A stretch of 59,968 nt of DNA from Actinomycetota bacterium (GCA_003168255.1 PMSU01000197.1:1-59968), one strand, 5' to 3'; shown: positions 43,308 to 51,858, counted from the first letter of the stretch. Notes: generated by a model not told the origin, from the letters alone. Translations and numbers: made by a program.

Positions 43308-44771
43308 TCAGTAGCGGTAGTGATCCGGCTTGTACGGGCCATCTACGTTGACCCCGATGTAGTCCGCCTGGTCCTTGCTCAGCTGAGTGAGCCTGATCCC
43401 GAGGGCATCCAGGTGCAGCCTGGCCACCTTCTCGTCCAGGTACTTGGCCAGCGTGTGCACGCCCACCGGGTACTCGGCCGACTTGGTGAACAGCTCGACC
43501 TGCGCGATCACCTGGTTGGTGAAGCTGTTGGACATGACGAAGCTCGGGTGGCCGGTGGCATTGCCCAGGTTGAGCAGCCGCCCCTCGGACAGCAGGATCA
43601 CGCCGTGACCGTCGCCGAAGATCCACTCATCTACCTGCGGCTTGATGTTCTCCCGGCGGATCGCCGGCACCTTCGCCAGCCCGGCCATGTCGATCTCGTT
43701 GTCGAAGTGACCGATGTTGCCCACAATGGCCTGGTGCTTCATGTGGCCCATGTGCTCAGCGGTGATGACGTTGCGATTCCCCGTCGCGCTGACGAAGATG
43801 TCCGCCGTGGCCACCACGTCCTCGAGCGTGGCCACCTGGTAGCCGTCCATGGCCGCCTGAAGCGCGCAGATCGGGTCGATCTCCGTGACGATGACCCGGG
43901 CTCCCTGGCCGCGCAGCGACTCGGCGCAGCCCTTGCCGACATCGCCGTACCCGCAGACCACGGCCACCTTGCCGCCGATGAGCACGTCGGTGGCCCGCTT
44001 GATGCCGTCGATCAGCGAGTGCCTGCAACCGTACTTGTTGTCGAACTTGGACTTGGTGACCGAGTCGTTGACGTTGATCGCGGGGAACGCCAGCGTGCCT
44101 GCCCGATCCATCTCGTACAGGCGGTGCACGCCGGTGGTCGTCTCCTCGGTGACGCCGCGCACCCCGGCCGCGATGGCCGTCCACTTGCCCGGGTGCTCCG
44201 CCAGCGAGCGGCGCAGCAGGTGCAGGACAACCTGCCACTCTTCGGTGTCGTCGTCGGCCGCCGAGGGCACCGCGCCTGCCAGCTCGTATTCGGCCCCCTT
44301 GTGCACCAGCATCGTGGCGTCGCCACCGTCGTCCAGGATCATGTTGGGCCCCAGTTCGGCCTCGCCCTCGCCCTCGCCGGGCCAGGTGAGCGCCTGCTCA
44401 GAGCACCACCAGTACTCCTCGAGCGTCTCGCCCTTCCAGGCGAAGACCGGAATGCCGCGCGGCTCCTGCGGCGTGCCGTCCGGCCCGACCGCAACCGCAG
44501 CGGCGGCATGATCCTGGGTGGAGAAGATGTTGCAGCTCGCCCACCGGACCCCCGCGCCCAGCGCGGCCAGCGTCTCGATCAGCACCGCCGTCTGGATGGT
44601 CATGTGCAGCGAGCCGGTGATCCGCGCCCCGCGAAGCGGCTGCGAGCCGGCGTATTCCTTCCGGACCGCCATGAGCCCGGGCATCTCGTGCTCGGCAAGC
44701 TGAATCTCTTTCCTGCCGAACGCGGCAAGCGAGAGGTCGGCGACCTTGAAAGGGACTGGCTCCGCGGGCAT
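43308..44771 (-). CDS. ahcY: S-adenosylhomocysteine hydrolase
   Basis: A 487-residue canonical bacterial enzyme that splits SAH into adenosine and homocysteine, relieving inhibition of methyltransferases. The catalytic set is intact: SLHMTIQTAVL, FSTQDHAAA, ILDDGGD, ETTTGVHRL, NDSVTKSKFDN and the NAD motif GYGDVGKGCA. The C-terminal KPDHYRY that reaches into the neighbouring subunit is present. The ATG follows AGGAGG at 5 nt, a strong ribosome site. It leads a block ahcY, SAHH paralogue, mtnA, mtrA. I looked for an SAH riboswitch in the 130-bp leader and could not support one. Confidence 0.96.
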   Translation of the reverse strand: MPAEPVPFKVADLSLAAFGRKEIQLAEHEMPGLMAVRKEYAGSQPLRGARITGSLHMTIQTAVLIETLAALGAGVRWASCNIFSTQDHAAAAVAVGPDGTPQEPRGIPVFAWKGETLEEYWWCSEQALTWPGEGEGEAELGPNMILDDGGDATMLVHKGAEYELAGAVPSAADDDTEEWQVVLHLLRRSLAEHPGKWTAIAAGVRGVTEETTTGVHRLYEMDRAGTLAFPAINVNDSVTKSKFDNKYGCRHSLIDGIKRATDVLIGGKVAVVCGYGDVGKGCAESLRGQGARVIVTEIDPICALQAAMDGYQVATLEDVVATADIFVSATGNRNVITAEHMGHMKHQAIVGNIGHFDNEIDMAGLAKVPAIRRENIKPQVDEWIFGDGHGVILLSEGRLLNLGNATGHPSFVMSNSFTNQVIAQVELFTKSAEYPVGVHTLAKYLDEKVARLHLDALGIRLTQLSKDQADYIGVNVDGPYKPDHYRY

Positions 44772-44872
44772 GCGGTCCTCCTGTGCTGGGGTAGTCGGCG
44801 GCCGGCTGTGCCACCGCGTCACCTCGACGGTAGGGCATGACGCAGTCCGATGGCACGCCGGAAGCGGTGTTC

Positions 44873-44890
44873 TTGACATAAAAATGTTAA
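44873..44890. promoter_or_regulatory. MerR-type operator
   Basis: TTGACAT (44873-44879) and ATGTTAA (44884-44890) form a 7-4-7 inverted repeat with one mismatch, 11 bp before the merR start at 44902. TTGACA doubles as a consensus -35 element. It lies in the 130-bp gap between ahcY and merR, so ahcY could also be affected. Confidence 0.5.
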
Positions 44891-44901
44891 AATGGGTTCT
44901 C

Positions 44902-45288
44902 ATGCGCATCACGGAGGCCGCGCAGCGGCTTGGAACCTCGCCGCGGATGCTCAGATACCGCGATTCCCTGGGGCTGCTGCCGCCGGTGCGGCAGGGCCCG
45001 GCCGGCGCCGGGCACCGGCACCGGCGGTTTGGCGGGCAGGAGCTTGACGCCGTGACGGTGGCGCTGCGGCTCGAGCAGCGTTATGACATCAGCCCTGCGG
45101 CACTGGCGTTCGGCCTCCGGGTGCTGGCCGAGCCATCGGTCCGCGCCGCCGTGGCCGACCTCGGACGGCGGGTAGGGCGGCTGCCTGAGGCGCCAGGGCG
45201 CGCCCTGGACTTCGAGAAGGAACGCGCGCTGCGGCTGCTGTCCGGGCCGACCGGCGCCTTGCCGCGACGCCGGGGTCCGGCACGCTGA
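44902..45288 (+). CDS. MerR-family regulator
   Basis: A 128-residue regulator. The N-terminal winged helix is clear: MRITEAAQRLGTSPRMLRYRDSLGLLPPVR, then GHRHRRFGGQELDAV. The helical C-terminal half has no metal-binding Cys set, so a metal sensor of the MerR/CueR kind is unlikely. It has an ATG start with no good ribosome site; an in-frame ATG 18 nt upstream (44884) is also possible. The inverted repeat at 44873-44890 is the likely autoregulatory site. The cation-efflux gene downstream is on the other strand. Confidence 0.85.
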   Translation: MRITEAAQRLGTSPRMLRYRDSLGLLPPVRQGPAGAGHRHRRFGGQELDAVTVALRLEQRYDISPAALAFGLRVLAEPSVRAAVADLGRRVGRLPEAPGRALDFEKERALRLLSGPTGALPRRRGPAR

Positions 45289-45312
45289 ACAGCGGCGCGC
45301 TGAACAGCGGTG

Positions 45313-46356
45313 TCAGGACTGCTCGTGGGTGCGGCGGACGGCACGGATGGCCGGGTCTGTCGCGTCGGCCAGCGAGGATCGGTACAGGTCAGGTTCCAGG
45401 TAGATGACCTCCGCCATGGGCACGGCTTCGCGTACCCTCCGTTCGGCCGCATCAATACCCGCCGCGACCTTGGCCGCCGTCTCATCGTGCTGGACTGCGA
45501 TCTTGGCGGCTACCAGCAGCGACTCGGGCCCTAGATGCACGGTGCGCAGGTGGATGACGCATTCGACGTCCGGCCCGTTCTCCAGCGCGGCGACGATCGC
45601 CCGCACCGTCTCCGCGTTCGCTGACTCGCCGATCAGCAGGCTCTTCATCTCGATGGCAAGGATCACCGCGACGCAGCCGAGCAGCACGCCGATCGCGAGC
45701 GAGCCCGCGCCGTCCCAGGCCCCGTTCCCGGTGACGACGGCGAGGGTCACGCCGATCAGCGCGAACGCCAGCCCGGCGATTGCCGCGGTGTCCTCGAGCA
45801 GCACCACGGGGAGTTCGGGAGCCTTGGCCCGGCGGATGAAGGCAGGCCAGCCATGCCTGCCGCGGACGCGGTTGGAGCTTGTGACGGCGGTGCGCAGCGA
45901 GAAGCTCTCCAGGCACAGGCCGATGGCCAGCACCACGAAGTCGATCAGCGGCGACCGGATTTGCTCCGGATGGATGATCTTGTCTACGCCCTGGTAGACG
46001 GAGAATAGCCCGCCGACCGTGAACAGCATCACCGCGACGACGAACGCGTAGAAGTACCGTTCCTGGCCGAACCCGAACGGGTGCTCCTGGGTCTGCGCGC
46101 GACTGGCCCGGCGGCGCCCGACGAGCAGCAGCACCTGGTTGCAGCTGTCGGCCAGCGAGTGCACCGTCTCGGCAAGCATCGACGCCGAGCCGGTGAGCAG
46201 GAACGCGGCGAGCTTGGTCGCCGCGATGCCCAGGTTGGCGCCGAACGCGGCGATAACCGGACTCGCGCCGCTTTTCGCGGCGCCTTCCCCGGCGCCTTCC
46301 CCGGCGCCTTCCCCGGCGCCTTCCCCGCTGGCTTCCGGATCGCCTTTCGTGCTGAT
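45313..46356 (-). CDS. Cation diffusion facilitator, apparent ATC start
   Basis: A 347-residue CDF exporter for zinc-like divalent cations. The N-terminal region ISTKGDPEAS plus four GEGA repeats leads to helix 1 (VIAAFGANLGIAATKLAAFLL) and the metal-site HSLADS in helix 2. HPFGFGQERYFYAFVVAVMLF and the DTAAIAGLAFALIGVTLA helix follow, with a C-terminal ZT-dimer domain. A start at the first ATG (46179) would delete helix 1. A strong GGGAGGAGG lies six nt before ATC at 46356, with no in-frame ATG, GTG or TTG between, so I place the start at that ATC. It could be a true rare start, an ATG-to-ATC mutation or a read error. Confidence 0.8.
   Translation of the reverse strand: MSTKGDPEASGEGAGEGAGEGAGEGAAKSGASPVIAAFGANLGIAATKLAAFLLTGSASMLAETVHSLADSCNQVLLLVGRRRASRAQTQEHPFGFGQERYFYAFVVAVMLFTVGGLFSVYQGVDKIIHPEQIRSPLIDFVVLAIGLCLESFSLRTAVTSSNRVRGRHGWPAFIRRAKAPELPVVLLEDTAAIAGLAFALIGVTLAVVTGNGAWDGAGSLAIGVLLGCVAVILAIEMKSLLIGESANAETVRAIVAALENGPDVECVIHLRTVHLGPESLLVAAKIAVQHDETAAKVAAGIDAAERRVREAVPMAEVIYLEPDLYRSSLADATDPAIRAVRRTHEQS
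46279..46326. repeat. Four tandem 12-bp repeats
   Basis: GGCGCCTTCCCC occurs four times in a row. On the minus strand it encodes GEGA x4 near the N-terminus of the cation exporter, just before its first membrane helix. It is a slippage-prone in-frame microsatellite. Confidence 0.9.
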
Positions 46357-46384
46357 GGCTGGCCTCCTCCCGGGCGTTGACCGG

Positions 46385-47533
46385 CTAGGCGACGATCCTG
46401 GCCTTCAGCTCGGCAATGGCGGTGATCGGCGACGGGTCGAGCCCGAGCGCGATGCCCAGGTAGACCGTCGCGTAGTCGATGAGCTGGACCAGGCTCGCCA
46501 GCCGCTCGAGTGGATGATCCCCCTCGGCGGTCAGCTCAGTCACGCCGATCCCCCGCTCGCGAGCCAGCTGGATGGACGCCTCGCGGCGCTTTGCCACCTG
46601 CGGGTGCTCGCGGGAGTCGGTGAGCATGACCAGGTGCAGCGGCGCGGCGGGGCCATCGCCGCCTACTGGAGCGCCCGGTCCAGCACTGGCTGGCCAGGCC
46701 GCGGCCCTCGCCGGCGCGAACGGCCCGTCGAACGCGACTACCTGATTGTGGTTGGCCTCGGGCAGCACGCCCTGGATCGCCGGGTACTTGGCGTTCTCGT
46801 TCAGCTGGCACGCGAACCGGTAGGCGGCCACGCCGGTCAGCGGCGAGGTTCCCCAGATCACCGGCAGCGTGCCGGCCAGTTCGAGGGCGATTTCCTTTGC
46901 CGGGTTGAGGAATGCCTCGCTGTCCGGCCTGCACCGCAGCGAGACATCTTCGAGCACTGCCGCGGTCGCCTCGTGCACCTCAGGGCCGGCCTCGCACAGG
47001 CCAAGCCGCGCCGCCGCTCCGATCAGCGGGATGGAAAGCCCCCAGAGGGTCGAGCGGGGCATGCCAGCGGAGTGCACCGGGACGAACGGGGCACGCGCCT
47101 GTTCGGCGAGGGCGGCCAGCGCCGAGCCAGCGCCGCCGACGCCGATCAGCCTGCACCCCCGCCGCACCCCGTCCGCTGCGGCGGCCAGCGTTTCCTCGGT
47201 CGTTCCCGAGCACGATACGGCGATCACGAGATCGGCGGCGCTCACCCAGCCGGGTAGCTGGTACCCGTGCACCGACACGATCTGGGCCGGGCAGCCGGTC
47301 CCGCAGATCGCGGCGAGCACGTCGCCGGAGATGCCAGAGCCACCCATGCCCGACACCACGATCGCGCGCGGCCGGCCGGCCGCGATCACGTCGCTGAAGT
47401 CGGTCTCGGCCGTCATCGCCAGCGAGGAACGCACCTGGGCTGCCGACGAGGCAACCTGCCGGAGCATGCCGCCCGGATCCGCCGCCTCGAGCTGCGCCGG
47501 ATCGTCGAGGATCTCCGCGGCCGGAGCTTCCAT
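46385..47533 (-). CDS. SIS-domain phosphoglucose/phosphomannose isomerase
   Basis: A 382-residue bifunctional PGI/PMI-type sugar isomerase. The SIS fold has VVSGMGGSGISGDVLAAI, then AVSCSGTTEETLAAAADG and PLIGAAARLGL. Catalytic-region blocks are LPEANHNQVVAFDG and ASLVQLIDYATVYLGIALG. It interconverts fructose-6-phosphate with mannose-6-phosphate and/or glucose-6-phosphate, feeding the phosphomannomutase two genes upstream. The ATG shares one base with the preceding TGA (TGATG). Counterpart of M. tuberculosis Rv3256c. Confidence 0.9.
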   Translation of the reverse strand: MEAPAAEILDDPAQLEAADPGGMLRQVASSAAQVRSSLAMTAETDFSDVIAAGRPRAIVVSGMGGSGISGDVLAAICGTGCPAQIVSVHGYQLPGWVSAADLVIAVSCSGTTEETLAAAADGVRRGCRLIGVGGAGSALAALAEQARAPFVPVHSAGMPRSTLWGLSIPLIGAAARLGLCEAGPEVHEATAAVLEDVSLRCRPDSEAFLNPAKEIALELAGTLPVIWGTSPLTGVAAYRFACQLNENAKYPAIQGVLPEANHNQVVAFDGPFAPARAAAWPASAGPGAPVGGDGPAAPLHLVMLTDSREHPQVAKRREASIQLARERGIGVTELTAEGDHPLERLASLVQLIDYATVYLGIALGLDPSPITAIAELKARIVA

Positions 47534-47763
47534 CAGCCGGCCTCGCCGCCGGGACGGCGCGCCTCGCCGCCGGGACGGCGCGCCTCGCCGCCGGGACGGC
47601 GCGCCTCGTCCACGAGCAGCACCGGGATGTCGTCGCGAACAGGGTAGGCAAGGCCGCACTCCGGCCCGGTGCAGACAAGCTCGCTGGCCTGATCGTCCGC
47701 GCGCAGCGGCGCATGGCAGTGCGGGCAGGCGAGGATCTCGAGCAGCCAGTTATCGATCTTCAT
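47533..47763 (-). CDS. Trm112-like zinc protein with repeat tail
   Basis: A 76-residue protein of the Trm112/UPF0434 family. The zinc-knuckle core is ILACPHCHAPL, then LVCTGPECGLAYPVRDDIPVLLVDEA, with four metal-binding cysteines. The family normally ends near LLVDEAR. Here three copies of EARRPGG extend it to the stop. It is coupled to the phosphomannomutase gene by an ATGA overlap and to the isomerase by TGATG, so all three are one translational unit. Trm112 proteins activate methyltransferases in other organisms; the partner here is unknown. Confidence 0.88.
   Translation of the reverse strand: MKIDNWLLEILACPHCHAPLRADDQASELVCTGPECGLAYPVRDDIPVLLVDEARRPGGEARRPGGEARRPGGEAG
47541..47603. repeat. 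Three tandem 21-bp repeats
   Basis: Three perfect consecutive units (core CCTCGCCGCCGGGACGGCGC) at 47541, 47562 and 47583. They encode EARRPGG three times at the C-terminus of the Trm112-like protein. Copy changes would stay in frame. Confidence 0.9.
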
Positions 47764-49130
47764 GCCGTCTCCCTGGTGTCGTCGTGCCCGCGCTCGATCC
47801 GCAGCACCTCGTCGCGCAGCGTGATCATCTCCGCCTCGCTGGCGGCTTCGACGTTGAGCCGGAGCAGCGGCTCGGTATTGGACGGCCGGACGTTGAACCA
47901 CCAGTCCGGCCCGGAGACGGTCAGCCCGTCGAGCTCATCCATGCTGACCCCGGGCCGACCGGAGAACTCGTCGCGGACCCTGGCCGTCACCGCCGCCTGG
48001 TCGGTCACCTCGCTATTGATCTCGCCGGACGCCGAGTACCTGGAGTACTGCGCGAGCAACTGCGACAGCGGCTCGTCCTGACTGCCCAGCGCGGCCAGCG
48101 CGTGCAGCGCGGCCAGCATGCCGGAATCGGCGAACCAGAAGTCACGGAAGTAGAAATGGCCGGAGTGCTCGCCGCCGAATATCGCTCCCGCGGCGGCCAT
48201 TTCCGCCTTGATGAACGAGTGGCCGACCCGGGTGCGGACCGGAACGCCGCCGTGCTCGGCGATGATCTCGGGCACGGCGCGGGAGGTGATCAGGTTGTGG
48301 ATGACGGATGCGCCGGGCTCACGGGCGAGCTCGCGCACGGCGATGAGCGCGGTGAGCACAGACGGCGAGACGATCCCGCCCCGCTCGTCGACGACGAAGC
48401 ACCGGTCCGCGTCGCCGTCGAAGGCCAGCCCGATGTCGGCCCCGTGCTCGGTGACGCCGTGCTGTAGGTCGCGCAGATTGCGCGGGTCGATCGGGTTCGC
48501 CTCGTGGTTGGGAAAGGTGCCGTCGAGCTCGAAGAACATCGGCACCACCTCGAGCGGCAGTCCCTGGAAGACCCTGGGCACGGTGTGCCCGGCCATCCCG
48601 TTGCCGGCGTCCACGACCACCTTGAGCGGCCGGATGCCGGACAGATCCACCAGCGCCTTCAGGTAGGTGGCGTAGCCGCCCAGCAGGTCCTTCTCGGTGA
48701 CCGCGCCGCGGCTGCCCTGGCCGGCCGGAACGCCGGCCTCGGCCATGGCGCGCAGCTCGGCCAGGCCGGTGTCCTGACCGACCGGCTTCGCCCCGGCGTA
48801 GCACAACTTGATGCCGTTGTACTTGGACGGGTTATGACTCGCCGTGATCATCGCGCCGGGAAGCCCGAGGCTGCCGCTGGCGTAGTAGAGCATGTCGGTG
48901 GAGCCCAGCCCGGCGGCCACCACGTCGGCGCCCTGCCCGGCAGCGCCACGGCCGAACGCCTCGGCCAGCGGGGCCGAGGAGGTCCGCATGTCATGGACGG
49001 TCACGATGGCCTCGGCGCCGGTCAGCCTGGCGAACGCCGCGCCGACCGACTCGGCGACCGTCTCGTCGAGTTCATCGGGAACGACACCGCGGATGTCGTA
49101 CGCCTTGAAGATCTTCGCGAAATCACTCAC
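47760..49130 (-). CDS. manB: Phosphomannomutase/phosphoglucomutase
   Basis: A 456-residue alpha-D-phosphohexomutase converting mannose-6-phosphate to mannose-1-phosphate for GDP-mannose and cell-envelope mannosides. The phosphoserine loop is MITASHNPSKYNGIK, the Mg loop is FDGDADRCF, the sugar loop is GEHSGHFYFRDF and the phosphate-binding loop is RPSNTEPLLRLNVEA. The GTG start of VSDFAKIFKAYDIRG matches the family N-terminus; an ATG/GTG 11 codons upstream is less likely. Counterpart of Rv3257c in M. tuberculosis. Confidence 0.93.
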   Translation of the reverse strand: MSDFAKIFKAYDIRGVVPDELDETVAESVGAAFARLTGAEAIVTVHDMRTSSAPLAEAFGRGAAGQGADVVAAGLGSTDMLYYASGSLGLPGAMITASHNPSKYNGIKLCYAGAKPVGQDTGLAELRAMAEAGVPAGQGSRGAVTEKDLLGGYATYLKALVDLSGIRPLKVVVDAGNGMAGHTVPRVFQGLPLEVVPMFFELDGTFPNHEANPIDPRNLRDLQHGVTEHGADIGLAFDGDADRCFVVDERGGIVSPSVLTALIAVRELAREPGASVIHNLITSRAVPEIIAEHGGVPVRTRVGHSFIKAEMAAAGAIFGGEHSGHFYFRDFWFADSGMLAALHALAALGSQDEPLSQLLAQYSRYSASGEINSEVTDQAAVTARVRDEFSGRPGVSMDELDGLTVSGPDWWFNVRPSNTEPLLRLNVEAASEAEMITLRDEVLRIERGHDDTRETA

Positions 49131-49252
49131 TGCGGCCAAGCCTCCCGAGCACGCTTCCACCACGTGTGCATCGCGGCGCAGTCAACTGCCGCGCGGCACG
49201 GACACCGAGCCTACCGGGAGGGATCAGCGCGGCTGACGACCCGGCCCGCCGG

Positions 49253-49618
49253 TCATCCGCGCGATCCGGTGTCGCGCGGATCCGAACGCAGCACGCGCAG
49301 GTGACCCCGTCGTCCCACCTCGGTGCCCTGACCGACCGGCTCTGGCACGGTGGCCGGGATCGCCGCCTCCCTGACGGCGTTGGCCAGCGCCTCCAGGTCA
49401 TCGATCTGCTGCGCCGCGGGGTCACCCGGCAGCCGTACCACGTCCCAGCCGCGGGGCGCGGTCAGCCGCCCCGCGTGGGCATCGCACAGGTCATAGCAGT
49501 GCGGCTCGGTGTAGGCGGCAAGCGGCCCGAGAACGGCGGTCGACTCACGGTAGACATAGGTAAGGGTGTAGAGCGCGGGCTGCTTACAGCCCATCCGGGA
49601 GCAGCGGCGAGAACTCAC
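49253..49618 (-). CDS. DUF3499 protein
   Basis: A 121-residue actinobacterial protein of unknown function. The diagnostic block is RRCSRMGCKQPALYTLTYVYRESTAVLGPLAAYTEPHCYDLCDAH, with Cys pairs CSRMGC and HCYDLC that look like a small zinc site, then GRLTAPRGWDVVRL. The start is placed at the second GTG (VSSRRCSR), which matches family members; a GTG two codons earlier is possible. It sits at the conserved position between manB and the metallopeptidase-like gene. Confidence 0.85.
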   Translation of the reverse strand: MSSRRCSRMGCKQPALYTLTYVYRESTAVLGPLAAYTEPHCYDLCDAHAGRLTAPRGWDVVRLPGDPAAQQIDDLEALANAVREAAIPATVPEPVGQGTEVGRRGHLRVLRSDPRDTGSRG

Positions 49619-49847
49619 CAGCACACCTCGCTCACCATCTCGTCGGGTCCGTGAACACGCCGCCCGGCACCGCCCGGCTGGCGTCGCTCACAACGGCAGA
49701 CGGTATCTATTCGGGGGCGGTAACGCCACCACCCGGGGCACTCTGCACGATCGTGTCTTCCGCCGAGCCGCCGTCCTGCCGTCGCTCTGCTTCCGGCCGG
49801 TGAAGTCGCTCCCTTCTTTCGGCCGAACGGAGCTACGCTCAGTGTCT

Positions 49848-50312
49848 GTGCGAAACGGTGACGTGAGCCCCGTGCCTGGGCCCCCGCGGGTCAGGCGCAG
49901 GGATCGTCATGGCCGCGGGATGCGCGGCCCGCTCGCTCCACCGCAGGTGCCGCTGCGCCGCAGCAGGGCACAGCAGTTTGGCGACCTCGTGCTCGAGGCG
50001 GTCGCCAGGCTGGAGCCGCGGTGGGAATCTGAGCTGGCCAGCGTCGAGTTCGCCGTGCAAGAAGTCCCGGATCGCGATCCGCCTGACGATGCGCAGGACG
50101 CGGTGCCGCTGGCCAGGCTTGATCCGGGGTCGGAGGATCCCGGGGATCCAGCGCACGGGCCGCGCATCATCCTCTACCGGCGTCCGCTGCTTGCCCGCGC
50201 GGACGACGAGGCGGAGCTGGCTGAACTCGTGCTCGACGTGGTGGTCGAGGAGTTCGCCCGGCTGCTGGGTGTCGACCCAGAAACTGTGGATCCAGGCTAC
50301 GAGGGCGAGTGA
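49848..50312 (+). CDS. Metallopeptidase-like protein lacking HExxH
   Basis: A 154-residue protein matching the small zincin-like family encoded beside whiB2 in actinobacteria. It has FGDLVLEAVARLEPRWESELASVEFAVQEVP, RIILYRRPLLARA and the end LLGVDPETVDPGYEGE. The helix that should carry HExxH reads DVVVEEFARLL, with no histidine, so zinc catalysis is not expected. I believe actinobacterial members commonly share this loss. The start is ambiguous: GTG at 49848 (VRNGDVSP), with alternatives at 49800 and 49863. It diverges from the DUF3499 gene. Confidence 0.75.
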   Translation: MRNGDVSPVPGPPRVRRRDRHGRGMRGPLAPPQVPLRRSRAQQFGDLVLEAVARLEPRWESELASVEFAVQEVPDRDPPDDAQDAVPLARLDPGSEDPGDPAHGPRIILYRRPLLARADDEAELAELVLDVVVEEFARLLGVDPETVDPGYEGE

Positions 50313-50343
50313 CCCGCGGCCTGGTGACGCTGGCGACCCGGTG

Positions 50344-51858
50344 TCAGGGCGCGACGGTCATCAGCGAGTCGCGCACCGCAGGCAGCGCGACCGAGGTCAG
50401 GGCGCTCGCCACCGGCATGACGGCGAGCACGGTGCCGCTTGTCTTGGCGAGCACCCGCCCGGCGTACACCGGGCCGGAGCCTGGCAGCGGGGTCAGCACG
50501 ATGGCGAAGCCCGAGCCTGCGCCTGGCGGTCTGGTCACCTTGACGATGACGGTGTGCTTAGCCGGAATCGTGACCACGCGCGCCGAGCCGGTGGCGGCGC
50601 TGGAAGCGCTGGACGTCAGGCCGCTCGCGCCGGTAGTCAGGCGCACCCGCGCCGCTGACCCGGTGGCCGAGAGCACCAGGGTGGTGGTGTCACCGGACTG
50701 GCCGGCGTCCGCCACCACGCCCTGTTCCTGGATGGCAGGGGCTGCGGCGGTCAGGACACCGGGCGCGCCCGCCGGTCCGCCGGGGACCACGACTGCCGCG
50801 ACGACCGGCACGTTGGAGCTCAGCACGGCCGCTCCGGAGACGCCGGCTAGGGACGGCAGCTCGATCCTGCTCGCCGAGCCGGCCGGGATGTCGATCGCGC
50901 CCGCACCGGTCGGCTCGTATGTTCCGCCCGCAGTGACCACGCTCAGCTTGACCGCCGCGTCGCCGCCCCCCGGGTCGGCCACGTAGAGCTGGCGGCCCCC
51001 CCCAGATGAGGGCATGGCGGGTATCACCAGCCGGTCGGCCGGCGACTGCGCGGCCGGCAGCCACTCCCCGGTCTGGCCGGCCTGCGAGCTTTCGCTCACC
51101 GCGGCCACGACGCGGCCGACGCTGGTGCGGACGTGCAGGCCGATAGCCCGTGAGCCATGGACCAGGCCGGCCAGGGACTGCACGACCAGGCCATGCGGGG
51201 GCACCGTGATCCCGGTGTCGGTGCCGCCCTGGAGCGGGCCGGTGTCGGTGACGACGTCGACATCCACGTCACTGGCCTGGTCGTCGACGTTCATGAGATA
51301 CAGCTTGATGGAGCTGGCCGACTGCTGACCGGGCACGGCGAACCAGAAATCGGTGCCGGGACTTCCGCAGCTTGCCGTGACGCTGCCCGCCGCGGTCTGC
51401 TCCGCCGCCAGGCCCTGCGCCATCGAGCCGGTTGCCTGGATCATCACCCCGCCCGGCTGGCCGACAGGCGAGTTGGCGTCCTTCCCGCCGCTGCTCGGCA
51501 CCGAACCCGCTGGCGCGGCCGGGACGCTAGAAAGGGATAGCACGCCGGGCTGTGACAGCCGGACGAGCGGGCTACTCGCGCTGCCGCCAGTGGCGGACAA
51601 CATGCTGATCGTGGCCTGGCCGGGGCCAGGGCGCGCTGCCGCGGCAATGACCGCCACGCCGGTGTTGTGGCTGCCGGGCGTGCCTGGGGATGGGCAGGCA
51701 CGCGCGCCGACGCTCACCGCGGCCGTGTGCAGCGGCGCCGGCTGCTGGCCCGCCGACACCGTGACGGGCTTGCTGAGCCATGCCACCGCCGCCAGTGCGA
51801 CGAGGGCGAGTACGACCAGCCCGAAGAGGATGAACCTGTTCGCTACCGGAATCCTCAC
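50344..51858 (-). CDS. DUF5719 membrane-anchored protein
   Basis: A 504-residue protein with an N-terminal membrane anchor (ILFGLVVLALVALAAVAWL). A long extracytoplasmic beta-rich region follows, rich in Ser, Gly, Ala and Val (TDFWFAVPGQ, GLVVQSLAGLVHGSRAIGLHVRTSVGRVVAAVSES, GEWLPAAQSPADRLVIPAMPS). It overlaps the large glycosyltransferase upstream by 4 nt. This pairing is common in actinobacteria and suggests that it assists a glycan step outside the membrane. No catalytic motif is visible. Confidence 0.85.
   Translation of the reverse strand: MRIPVANRFILFGLVVLALVALAAVAWLSKPVTVSAGQQPAPLHTAAVSVGARACPSPGTPGSHNTGVAVIAAAARPGPGQATISMLSATGGSASSPLVRLSQPGVLSLSSVPAAPAGSVPSSGGKDANSPVGQPGGVMIQATGSMAQGLAAEQTAAGSVTASCGSPGTDFWFAVPGQQSASSIKLYLMNVDDQASDVDVDVVTDTGPLQGGTDTGITVPPHGLVVQSLAGLVHGSRAIGLHVRTSVGRVVAAVSESSQAGQTGEWLPAAQSPADRLVIPAMPSSGGGRQLYVADPGGGDAAVKLSVVTAGGTYEPTGAGAIDIPAGSASRIELPSLAGVSGAAVLSSNVPVVAAVVVPGGPAGAPGVLTAAAPAIQEQGVVADAGQSGDTTTLVLSATGSAARVRLTTGASGLTSSASSAATGSARVVTIPAKHTVIVKVTRPPGAGSGFAIVLTPLPGSGPVYAGRVLAKTSGTVLAVMPVASALTSVALPAVRDSLMTVAP

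Noticed and set aside
43320..44840. 506-codon open frame opposite ahcY
   Set aside because: It mirrors the codon structure of ahcY with no domain signature; ahcY is unambiguous.
44772..44901. SAH or SAM riboswitch before ahcY
   Set aside because: The leader is only 130 bp. I could not find the conserved core of either riboswitch class.
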